A stretch of DNA of 64,000 bases from Adiantum capillus-veneris. Lineage: Eukaryota; Streptophyta; Polypodiopsida; Polypodiales; Pteridaceae. Location of the stretch: the NCBI GenBank assembly GCA_014529385.2, contig CM043957.1, positions 71,071,003 through 71,135,002 on the forward strand. Reading direction: 5' to 3'. The notes beneath the pieces are model-generated. The model did no database searches and had not been told where the DNA came from. It saw only the letters and a program-made list of their open reading frames with translations. Every line of letters begins with the position of its first letter. Position 1 is the first letter of the stretch. Positions 33,515 through 42,950 of the stretch are shown here, piece after piece. The translations under genes and the position numbers were made by a program.

Positions 33515-34432
33515 TTACAGCAGCTCTTCTTGGTCCTCGATCTCTGGTGGGTCTTCAGGAGTTGGTTCTTGAGGTGGCTCTCCTTTGTAAGGATTTAATA
33601 GGCTCACATGGAAAGCATTGTGTATGAGACAATGATTGGGAAACTTGAGTTGATAGGCCATCTCATTGATTGGCCTAAGATCCTGGAAGGGACCATAGTA
33701 CCTTTTTGCTAGTTTTTCTTTAAAGGCTTGGGCTCTTCTGTGTTTGTCAGTAGCAGCCTTTTGCCTTTGTTGTGAGATAGAGATAGCATACTTAATCTTT
33801 TGAAAAGATTCTTGTAGGTCTCGGCTATACTCACCTGCAGCGAAGATCTTCCCATGTACCTTAAGTAGCAAGGGACTTTTTGATCTTCCCTCAATTACCT
33901 CGAAAGGTGCTTTTCCCGTGGAAGTATGTACAGTGTTATTGTAAGCATACTCCACTAAGGGTAAGTACTTCTCCCATTGGGATCTTTGATCTACTTCCAT
34001 TACATAGGCTTTTAGTATATCAAGAATTGTTAGGTTAGCTATTTCACTTTGGCCATCCGTTTGTGGATGATAGGCCGAAGAGAAGTTTAGCCTTGTGCCT
34101 AAATTCTCAAAGAGACCCTTCCAGAAATTACTGGTCATTCTAGGATCTCTATCCGACACTATGGACATTGGCAAGCCATGGTACTTGAAAATTTGTGAAA
34201 TGAAGAGGGTTGTCATTTGATGGGCTTTGATAGTCTTTTTGACAGGTATAAAATGAGCTTGTTTACTGAACCTGTCAACTATCGTCCATATTCCTGTATT
34301 CCCATGGATAGACTTAGGCAATCCAAAGATAAAATCCATGGATATGCTCTCCCATGGTGAATTAGGGATTGGCAAGGGTTGAAGCAATCTAGGTTGCTTC
34401 CCTCTATCAAATTTTGTGTTTTTGCATACCAC
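33515..34432 (-). pseudogene. chromovirus integrase core and C-terminal domain
   Basis: The 305-residue open segment contains the DDE core: SMDFIFGLPKS (first Asp near residue 33), VSDRDPRMTSNFW (second Asp near 100), and YHPQTDGQSEIANLTI (Glu near 130). The second half has the GPY/F-type domain around KLAKRYYGPFQDLRPINEMA and NAFHVSLLNPY. Integrase joins element cDNA to host DNA. It is preceded in the same frame, across a TAA, by the zinc-binding N-terminus, and followed across another TAA by the chromodomain. Confidence 0.92.
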
Positions 34433-34679
34433 ACATTTAGAAACATACTCTTATACGTTCACTTTCATGGTAGGCCAATAGAAATATTTTCCCTTTAAGG
34501 TAGACTGAATCCCTCTATGCCCCGCATAAGGAGGAGCATGAGATTCATACATTACTTTCTCACGTAGTGAGTTAGTAACGCATAGTCTATTGCCATAGAG
34601 AAGATAACCATCTTGTAAAGTAAATGGTTCTTCTTTCTTCCCTAATGCAAGGGCTGAAATCACATCTCTAAAATCGGGA
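34433..34679 (-). pseudogene. chromovirus integrase N-terminal zinc-binding domain
   Basis: The minus strand reads LYGNRLCVTNSLREKVM, then HAPPYAGHRGIQSTLKGKYF and, past an in-frame TAA at about 34452, EYVSKCVVCKNTK. The His-His-Cys-Cys spacing is that of the integrase zinc domain. A frameshift separates it from the RNase H upstream. Confidence 0.85.
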
Positions 34680-35281
34680 TCAATTGTGAGTTGCTATAGA
34701 AACCGCATTCACTCTCAGCCATCTTGAGAGTGCATCAGCTACTTGATTTTTCTTGCCAGCAATGTGAGCAATATGAAAATGAAATTGCGAAAGGAAATTT
34801 GCCCACCTCATTTCTTTGTCAGAGAGCTTGGTTTGCGTCATGAAGTACTTGAGACTTTGGTGATCCGTTCGCAGAATGAAAGGAGTCCCCAATAAATAGT
34901 GCTTCCATGAGTCTAAGGCATGTAGAACTGCAAGGATTTCTTTTTCATATATGCCTAGAGCTTGCTCAACAGGGTCGAGCTTCAACTTTCATAGCCTATG
35001 GCGTGCCCTTCTTGAAGCAAAACAGCTCCAAGGCAATCACCACAAGCATCACATTGGACCTCAAATGGTTTTGAGAGATCCGATAGTGTAAGCACAGGTT
35101 GAGAGATAAGATTTTCTTGGAGCTTTTTGAAAGCATTGTTCTCCTTAGCAAACCATGTATACCTAACTCTTTTCTTTGTTAGGTCATGTAATGGTCCCGC
35201 AATTTGTGAGAACTTTTCTATGAAGCGTCTATAGTATGCACACATACCTGTAAAGCTTCTTAGTTCATGAAGATTCTTTGG
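34680..35281 (-). pseudogene. chromovirus RT thumb and RNase H
   Basis: The first part (35245 to 34982) reads CAYYRRFIEKFSQIAGPLHD, TWFAKENNAFKKLQ and FEVQCDACGDCLGAVLLQ, the start of the Ty3 RNase H with its first catalytic Asp. After a one-base frame change the second part (34985 to 34680) reads EKEILAVLHALDSWKHYLLG, LRTDHQSLKYFM and AGKKNQVADALSRW, the rest of the same enzyme. Its role is to remove RNA from the RNA-DNA hybrid. Confidence 0.9.
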
Positions 35282-36088
35282 TTAAGGCCATCCTTTTATT
35301 ACCTCTAACTTTGATGGATCCATTTGGATGCCATCTTGAAAGATAATGTGACCTAAATACTGAATCTCTTGCAAGAAAAAATCACTTTTCTTTTGATTAA
35401 CATAAAGTTTATTCTCTCTTAAAACTTGAAATATTACCTGGAGGTGTTGCTTGTGTTCGTCTAATGAATTAGAGTAGATGATAATATCATCAAAGAACAC
35501 TCCAGTGAAGGTTCGATGAGGCCTGAACAACTTCTCCATCAAGTGGTTGAATGTGGCTGGTGCATTGGTCAAGCCAAAAGGCATGACAATGTATTCGTAA
35601 AGACCAAATGTGGTACGAAATGCGGTCTTTACAATGTCTTGATCAACTATCCTTATTTGATGATAGCCACTTTTTAGGTCAATCCTACTGAAGTAGGTCG
35701 ATCCTTGTAGCTTATCAAATAGGTCTTCTACCTATGGAATGGGAAACCTATTTTTGATAGTGATCCTATTTAGTGCTCTGTAGTCGACACACATACGATA
35801 TGTGAGTCTTTCTTTTGCACTAATAGCACAAGTGAGCAAAATGGAGATGAGCTAGGCCTACTAACCATGCCCTTCTCAAATAAATCACATACGATATGTG
35901 CCGTCTTTCTTTTGCACTAATAGCACAGGTGAGCAAAATGGAGATGAGCTAGGCCTAACCATGCCCTTCTCAACTAACTCATGCACTTGCCACATAATCT
36001 CCTCTTGTTGAGCTTGAGAAACTCTATAAGGAGGTTTGTTAGGCGATGAACTTCCTCGAAGAAGTTCAATTGCATGGTCATCATTACC
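35282..36088 (-). pseudogene. chromovirus reverse transcriptase, with internal tandem duplication
   Basis: Recognised blocks in order are PPYRVSQAQQEEI, LFSPVLLVQKKDGT-like text, YRALNRITI, YFSRIDLKSGYHQIRI, the MPFGLTNAPATFNHLMEKLF block and the catalytic FFDDIIIYSN box (35584-35282 stretch). Near 35790-35980 a segment of 96 bases is tandemly repeated, which doubles and shifts the region between the N-terminal block and YRALN. In-frame stops occur near 35735 and 35282. The frame begins after a TGA at 36089-36091 within the ELPPK block where Arg is usual. Confidence 0.88.
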
Positions 36089-36817
36089 TCATTTAGGAGG
36101 TAGTTCACAACGGATATCGTCAATAAAAACATCTTGAAACCCCTTGAGAAAATTGGATAACTCTAATTCCTTTTGGTTGCTTTTATTTTCTTTTTCGAAA
36201 GCATTAGGTTCATTTTGAGAATCTTTAACAAAAATCATGTACACGGAAATAGAGCTCTTTATTGACTTGTTGAAAGCTGGTGTATGTACAATGGGGATAA
36301 TGTTACCCATTTCCATAACATCTATATACATGTCTTTTTCCCTGAACTTAAAGGAGATTCTCCTTTCAGGGAATTGAACATTGGCAGCTAGGCGATCAAA
36401 CCATGGTGCCCCTAGGATTACATCCTCATGCTTGAGAGGAGAGATAAAGAAGTCCTCTTTGTCCACATAGCTTTGGACATGAAGCCTCAATTTCCCGATT
36501 AAGGGAGTGACTGAAGCTTCTTGCCCCTTGAAAGCATTGTCTGCGGGTAGGACATCTCCCATCTCATAGGCTTGTATGCCTAGCTTGGTGGCCAACTCTA
36601 TAGATATAAAATTGTGAGTAGAACCAGGGTCAAAGAGAATAAAATCATCATGTTCTCCTACCTTTCCCCAAGCGTGGCATAGAGGAGATCCTTTGTGGTG
36701 AGTTTGGTGAGTCTCCTCCTCTTGGATTTCAACCAAGGTAGCTCTAGGAGGATCTTGGCGGTTGTTCTTTTGGGGACAAGTGCGGTACGCTGCCCTTGTT
36801 CGCCGCACTTGAAACAC
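36089..36817 (-). pseudogene. chromovirus zinc knuckle end, protease and linker
   Basis: The frame starts in the middle of the zinc knuckle (AAYRTCPQKN), then shows a retropepsin with FDPGSTHNFISIELA at about 36607-36640 and VILGAPWFDRL, and ends at CELPPK just before reverse transcriptase. The active site has Pro after Asp (DPGS), a variant I believe also occurs in other plant Ty3 proteases. The knuckle's first two Cys are in the neighbouring frame (CFKCGEQG near 36810-36830), so a single-base loss has split the knuckle at the His position. Confidence 0.88.
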
Positions 36818-38295
36818 CGGTTATCCTTGCGATAATGCTCAAGCTCTTTAGGAGAGATTTTGTTTTTACCTTTGTAAACTCCCTTCTCTTTACCTTTGTT
36901 TTTACCTTTGTAAACTCCCTTCTCTTTAGCTTTGTTGGAGTTGCCCTTAGGAGACTTTTGGGCATTGTCCTTCCCCTTAGGCTCGTTGGAACCCTTGTTT
37001 TCCGTGGGCTTATTATTTCTTTTAGCCCCCGTTTGGAAATTGATTCGAGAGGCCACCATAGTATGGTGTATTACCGTCGATATGGTACGTGGCCTTTGGG
37101 AGTTGACATACTCCACCATTTCTTCGGTTAAGCCCGCACAAAATTATTGCTTTTGCTCTCCAAAATCCAACTTTTTGAAGATAGTGGATTTGAGTTGTAG
37201 GTCCCAAAACTTGTCTACATATTTGTGAATGGATTCATAGGGAGAGAGCTTTAAGCTTCACCATTCAGTGAGTACTTTGTCTTTGGCATCGGTGGCCAAA
37301 AACTGCTTCAGAATGGAAGCTCTTAAAGATTTCCATGTTCGTGGAGCTTCAGCGTTGGCTCGTAGGCTAGACCACCATTGCCTGGTGGACTTTTGAAAAT
37401 GCATAGCTACATGGTGTAGCTTAGAGGACGTGAAGCCCTCATCTCCGAATGCCGCATCAAATTGTTGGATAAAGGCCAAGACTTTGTCCGTAGCACCAAA
37501 GGTGCCATCATAGGTAAGGAAGGAGATGCTCTTCCCTCCCTCTTTGAACTTCTTGAGCTTGGACGACCTCTTCCATGTGGCATACAATTTCCTATGGCCT
37601 CTTCTTTTTGCTGGTTCAAAGGTTGCACCATCACTTTCTTCAAAAGGTGAAGAATTTGAAAAAGGTGGAGAAGAGGGTGACCTCTTTCTCGCCTTTTTCA
37701 TGTCTTGATCTTCGTCATCTTCACCATCACTTTCATAAGAGGAAGATGATGAAGAAGATGGAGAAGAGGGTGTCCTCTTTCTCGCCTTTTTCTTCTCTTG
37801 CTTTTTGTCATCCCTCTTTGAATTATGGTGTGGAGAAGGGTGCGATGGTCTTCTCTGTTTTGGAGGTGATGGAGAGCGTTAAGCCCGCCGTCTTCGTGGA
37901 GCGATCACCGTCGAGGTGGCGGGAGACTCACTTCTTTCTCGTTCCTTCGGTGGAGGCTCTTGAGTTCTCCTTTGGGAAGGAGATGCATCATCAAGAAGTA
38001 AATTCTTGAGCCCTTCGTATGGATTCTCTTCTTTTTCCCGAATCGGAGAGAGACATCTTTTGGAAGTGTCACAAGGAGGCTTCCTAGGTGTTCTCTCATC
38101 ATGGTGATGAGCTTGGGGAATCCCATGAGCACGGAGCTGCCGTTGCACTTCACTTTGGAGACATGGATTGCCCATGGCTTGTTGAAGCCTAGAAACAAGA
38201 TAGTTAACAAGCATCGGGGCATCATTAGTAGCTTGCTTATTAGCAAAATCAAAGTTATCAGCATTAATTTCACTCTCTTTACTATTGTCAGCCAT
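36818..38295 (-). pseudogene. chromovirus Gag
   Basis: One frame from the ATG at 38295 (MADNSKESEINADNF) runs to about 36818 with three in-frame stops: TAA at 37879-37881, TGA at 37258-37260 and TAA at 37144-37146. The first 190 residues are Arg/Ser/Pro/Glu-rich. The capsid region has FIQQFDAAFGDEGFTSSKLH, VAMHFQKSTRQWWSSL and ILKQFLATDAKDKVL, the standard Ty3 Gag pattern. A Lys/Asn/Gly-rich tract with a duplicated KGVYKGKNK precedes the knuckle. Gag forms the particle. Confidence 0.9.
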
Positions 38296-38655
38296 TCTAA
38301 CAACTTTTAGGTGTACTTTGGCACTTCAAGCCCTAGTTGCTACTCCTCTTTACCCCTTTAGAAAAAGCAGTCAAGCTACTGTACCCGTGGCTCGAATACT
38401 ATTAATTGCAAGGAATAGAAGAGAGAGTCGTTCAACACCAAAACATCACCGGATCTTAAGCCGTAGGCAAGCCCCGTAGGACTCCACTATTAAGACCATA
38501 GCTCTCGACGGTGATGCCTCGTTAGCTGCACGAAGGGAAGCGCACTGCAAGGCTGAAAAATATCTATTCTACTTACTCACAGGCAATTCATAATACCAAC
38601 CATTTATAGCTAGCTTGAGGACCTCCCTTCTTGAGCAAGAAAAGAGAAACCTTGT

Positions 38656-38667
38656 GCTTTGATACCA
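38656..38667 (-). promoter_or_regulatory. primer binding site of the chromovirus (initiator Met tRNA)
   Basis: On the minus strand TGGTATCAAAGC, one base inside the 5' LTR. Confidence 0.87.
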
Positions 38668-38668
38668 A

Positions 38669-40206
38669 TGTAACATTTAATGGCCTAAAAACTTGTGTGT
38701 AGCAAAAATTAGCATGAACATAGTGGGCATTTCATTAGAATAGATTCCTAATGAGAATTACAATAGTGCTTGGGTGGAGGGAGCAACAAAAATCATAACA
38801 CCTAGTTAGATAGCATGAACAATACTTTCAAAAGAGAAAGAAATTAAGATACTGACAATAGTTGAGGACCGGATTTACATGGAGCCGGTCCCCCCTCCAA
38901 AAGGCTTTGTATTATCGTTTCTCCCATCAAGAGAGACATTGTACAATACAATTCTTTGTGTTCCTTCAAGATTAGCTAGTGCAATGAAGATGAAAGCTTC
39001 ATGCACTAAGCAAAACACTTATCAAACACAACATCAGTTATCTCCGGTCTTAGACCCAAGACCTCACACACCTTCAAAGATGGTGAGAGCTAGCGGGGTA
39101 TGAGAGTAGATTGAGAGGAAGAAGGAGTAGTCTTAAGAGAAAGATGTACATCTCCTCACATAATCACTCATATTAGAATATCTTAGCTTAGTAATTAGCA
39201 TGGTAGAGGAGATGAGCATGCATTGAAGCTTGGCTCTTGGTTGGATTTGCATCACAAAGCCAAGAGTTGTTGGTGTAGGTCTCCCTTCTCACAAGCTTGG
39301 AGTAGGTGATAAGCTTTCCATTAAAGCTTGAGAAGGAGAGAGAGTCTTCTTTACTTCCCACATGATATTGTGTGAGTGTGTGTGTGATAATGACTTGCAA
39401 AAATCAGCCCCCCTCTCTCTCTTGGTCGACCCCTCTTGCTATTTGCTCATGCTCCACTCTCGTTGGACCTCCCTAGGGCTAGCCAATGATAATTAAGCAG
39501 TATAAGTGACAGCCTTCTGACATGTGTCCCCCTTTCCCCTTTTGTGAGAGCTTTATGCAATTAATAAATGCAACTATACTCTCATTGGACCCCTTGGGAG
39601 ACTGTCCAATAGTCTTCTAGAGAGCTTAATTCTCATTGGTTCTTTTATTAAGTGTTTTTAAATTAATTAAACTAGATTTACTCTAGCCTAATTCTCTTTA
39701 GTCCACCTCCAAGGCCATCCAATAGGAATTGGGTACACCTTGTGGGCATCTGGGCTAGGGAGTTGACATGTGTCCCTCATTCCCTTTGTATAAAGGGAGC
39801 TTGTGTGTGTGTGTGTGTGTGTGTGTGTGACTTTCTCTCTCATCCCCTACAAGGAAGGCTTGGCCCCTCCTATGTAGGGATTTGTAAAGATTTGGGACAC
39901 ACTCAAAGCATCCAATTCCCCCCATGGTTGACCTTTGGACACAACCTTTGAATTTTGGAACCTTAGCATTTTGGAAGTCTTAATGGGCTGAACCTTAGGG
40001 TCTTTTTAGCCCATTGTTGCACATGGCTCTTTTGCAGATGGCCCCCCCTTTGGATCCCTATTTTCCCTCCTTTGGATCCCTACTGTGGTTGGTCTGCTAG
40101 CTTAACCAATATTCTAGCTGTTTCTCCCCTGGCACTTCCCCATATTAAATGATCAGTTTAACATGACAAAATCATTTAGGAGAATTAGATATTGATTATT
40201 ATGACA
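38669..40206 (-). repeat. 5' LTR of the chromovirus
   Basis: Nearly identical to 31455-32987. The main length difference is a longer (GT)n at 39805-39829. It ends at TGACA before the flank GGAGA. Confidence 0.93.
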
Positions 40207-42032
40207 GGAGAATCCTTGCTTCATGAAAAATTGTCAAAGAACTTTGCTTTGTACAAAAGCATTAGTTTCCAATGTAAATGTATAAACATGGAAAAAATAA
40301 ACAATACTGAACATGGTATAACCTGGTCATCCTGCTGTAACCAGTTGTCTTGAGATGTGGGAAGAAAAACTCGCTGAAATGTAGATAATAATCATCTCCG
40401 TTGCACGAGAGAAATTTGGCCTGAAACATCCTGCAGTGCTCATAGCTTACCCCAAACGGAAAAAATCTCAATGCAAGAGTCGTAAATTGAAGCCTTGCTT
40501 CACATAAATGTGTTTGTGTGGAGAGCCAACAGATGTGGCTGCAGATATCATGACAAAATTAATCGACTGTAGCGAGAAAATTCAATTGAAATTAACCAGT
40601 ACTGTGTGTTAAGGTTCCGCTGTTGGAGGATCATAATCTAGGTTGACTCCATCGATGGCAGACAACGGGCATAGGAGTTCTCTCCCACCATTGCTTGCCC
40701 ACATTGTAAAAGAATAACTAATGATCAACCTTGCCGAGTACCTTAACCTTACAAATCACGGGCCATGTGTGACTTGCTTTTATGCCGAAGGGTGGAATAA
40801 ACCCTGGATGTGTAGCCCAACCCGATGCTGTTGGCTACACAAGCCTTCCACATAAGCACCCTGTACGGAGCCTTGCTCCCTCAGAGTATGAATGATAGGT
40901 CATCCCTCGTCGGCCTTGCCGAATTCCTATTCTCTACAAGGCACAGGCCTTGTATGCACGTGCTTCCATAACCAATATACCCATATATGACTGTGTGGTC
41001 ATGTTCGAGATCGAAACAAAATTTGAAGAAATTTGACCGCATTGATCCACCACCTCGTCGATTAGACGCCATATTGAAAACACATAATTTCAAAAAATTC
41101 ATATCTAGTGCAATCATGTAAAGAAAGCGTACCTGGATTGCAGCCGTCAATATTGCCAACCTCGTACCTGGCAATTTGACGTCTCCTGGGTTTGGAGCCT
41201 TGCTCCTCTCTTCATGATGCCCTTGCACCTGGTGCAGCTTGCCCAAGCCATATCTCTATCTTTGTGAGGCTGAGCACATGTGTGAGGCATGTGCATGCTT
41301 GAATCTATGCCGATATAACCATGCCTTGGAATCTGGATTTTGGGTTGCCCTCGATGCTACCTTCTGCATGTGTTATGATTGACCTTGCTGCACCAACCCA
41401 TGCATGCATATGCATGCTCTTTTCTTCATCGTTGTGAGTTGTCGATCCCCGAAGTCTGCAGATCTCTTGTATCTACACCTTAGAACTAGACAATCCGGTT
41501 TGCCAAGGCTAAGGCATCGATGCCTACCTTGCTACCTTCAGGCTGCCAAACAAGGTGGCTCGGCCGCGGGCTAAGGCCCTTAGATAAAGGTGCCCAAACT
41601 TGGGCGCCTGTGTGGACCCTAAAATTAAAGTTAAAAAAAAGAGAGAACAAGCGGCGATGGCGTTCTCTGTCGTGCTGCCGAGAGCAGGGAGGCTTGCCAG
41701 TCACTATGCGTACCTCAATTGCACCTGCCCCAGTGACGGGATCTCCTCAGCTTGGCCGCGCCCTCCTGTCAAGCTCTACTACGGATGTTTTGGAGTCGGT
41801 TGACACACCCCCTCCCCTCGCCTCAAGGGGCCCTGCACACGGGGTCACCACTTCATCGTCGTCTCTGCTTGACAAGAGTTCATGCACACACCGTGTACCT
41901 AGTCCCCGACTTTGAACCCCATGGCTTGCATGATATGCAAGACCATGTATGGCCTGCTTTTGAAACCGAGGGAGAGAGAGGTGACTCCGGAGAGAGGGAA
42001 TGGGAGAGAAGTCCATGCTTCTTCGTTGCATG

Positions 42033-42093
<61 letters not shown>

Positions 42094-42143
42094 GGAGAGA
42101 ATTCCATGCTTCTTCCCCTCCTCCATGGCTGCTCCCTCCCTGA
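40207..42143. other. right interior of the 154-bp-LTR element, no coding recognised
   Basis: About 1.9 kb between the chromovirus and the primer site. The longest frames on both strands show no family text. It includes a (GA)n tract at 42039-42090. Confidence 0.55.
42039..42091. repeat. (GA)n microsatellite
   Basis: About 52 bases of pure GA inside the leader of the 154-bp-LTR element. Confidence 0.95.
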
Positions 42144-42155
42144 GCTCTGATACCA
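42144..42155 (-). promoter_or_regulatory. primer binding site of the 154-bp-LTR element (initiator Met tRNA)
   Basis: Minus strand TGGTATCAGAGC, one base from the 5' LTR. Confidence 0.85.
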
Positions 42156-42156
42156 T

Positions 42157-42310
42157 TGTAAGTCAAGGGAAGCTAGAGCCTGAGAATCCACCACCCAACC
42201 ACCCATTATATAGGCAAGCCCCTGGCCCTTTGCCCTAGTTGGACTCCCCATTCCACACCGCCTAGCCCGGCCCTGCTCTTGTCAAGTCCGGCCTTGCCGG
42301 TGTCCTGACA
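42157..42310 (-). repeat. 5' LTR of the 154-bp-LTR element
   Basis: Starts TGTAAGTCAAGG and ends GTCCTGACA on the plus strand, same length as 28077-28230. It contains the same minus-strand TATATAA. Confidence 0.88.
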
Positions 42311-42950
42311 GGTTTTCTAAGGCAGGAAGTTTGATGCTTAATCCCATTCTAGAGGGGAATTGCCAACATTTTTTTTTGTAGATGCTATCTTGCACGTTGA
42401 AGATAATGTACACCTTAGATTGTCTGCTTTAAACTCTCTAGAGGTTACAAAGGCGCTCTCCAAATTAGATAAACTAGAGGAGATTCTCTGAGTGCTGTAT
42501 GAATTCTCTCGTCACTCTAAGAATATCCTCTAGTTTATCTAATTTGGAAAGCACCTTCATACATTCTGAAGAGTTTAAAGCAAACAATCCAAAGCGTACA
42601 CTATCTTCAATGTGCAAGATAGCATCTAAAAAGAATTGGTGGCAATTTCCCTTCAAAATGGATTAAACATCAAACTTTCTACCCTAGAAAGTCAAAAGGA
42701 CCAGTGAGTATTTAAAAGAAGCGGCTTAGAAAGATATATGCTATCTTACATGCTGTAGTGTACAACTTGGATTGTCTGCTTTAAACTCTCTAGAGTGTAC
42801 AAAGACGCTTTTCAAATGATAGGCTCTTTCTCAAAAATAGAGAAGCCTAGTGCAAAAACTTTTAGAGCGAAAAAATCTAAGCATATCTGTATTGACATAG
42901 TGCTAAATAAACTATTGGAATTTTTTTGAATAGAAGTAGCTGAAGAAGGT
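42311..42950. repeat. inner left arm, centre and right arm of the large inverted repeat
   Basis: The centre of symmetry is the GAATTC at 42501-42506. From there the left arm runs back to 42311 and, across the LTR element, on to about 27720; the right arm runs to about 42950. A ~90-base unit ('aatttggaaagc', 'gagtttaaagc.acaatcc', 'tacactatcttca') occurs four times in alternating orientation: 27940-28030 (+), 42370-42475 (-), 42540-42625 (+), 42735-42815 (-). No transposase or clear terminal motif was found. Confidence 0.8.

Larger units (their letters stand above)
31455..40206 (-). mobile_element. Ty3/gypsy chromovirus, nested, decayed
   Basis: LTRs at 31455-32987 and 38669-40206 (1533 and 1538 bp, nearly identical) flank a minus-strand interior with primer site at 38656-38667, Gag, zinc knuckle, protease, reverse transcriptase, RNase H, integrase and chromodomain, ending at a polypurine tract (32988-33000). 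Flanking bases GGAGC and GGAGA are a 5-bp target duplication with one change. It lies inside the 154-bp-LTR element. Coding is broken by at least eight in-frame stops and at least four frameshifts, so the copy is dead. Confidence 0.94.
28077..42310 (-). mobile_element. LTR retrotransposon with 154-bp LTRs, chromovirus-derived, mostly non-coding
   Basis: Two direct 154-bp repeats (28077-28230, 42157-42310), a minus-strand primer site at 42144-42155 and a minus-strand polypurine tract at 28231-28243 define the element. Flanks are GGCTT on the left and GGTTT on the right, a 5-bp target duplication with one change. Its interior is split by the chromovirus at 31455-40206; without that, the interior is about 5.2 kb. 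The only coding remnant recognised is the end of a chromodomain-type integrase tail next to the polypurine tract. It therefore looks like a non-autonomous derivative that kept its ends and lost gag-pol. Confidence 0.85.

Noticed and set aside
36607-36640. Protease active site DPGS in the chromovirus as a novelty
   Set aside because: I believe Pro at this place is known in other plant Ty3 proteases, so it is a normal variant.
40881-41246. 121-residue minus-strand frame within the 154-bp-LTR element
   Set aside because: Checked as a possible Gag remnant because of its place after the primer site, but no Gag, knuckle or protease pattern was seen.
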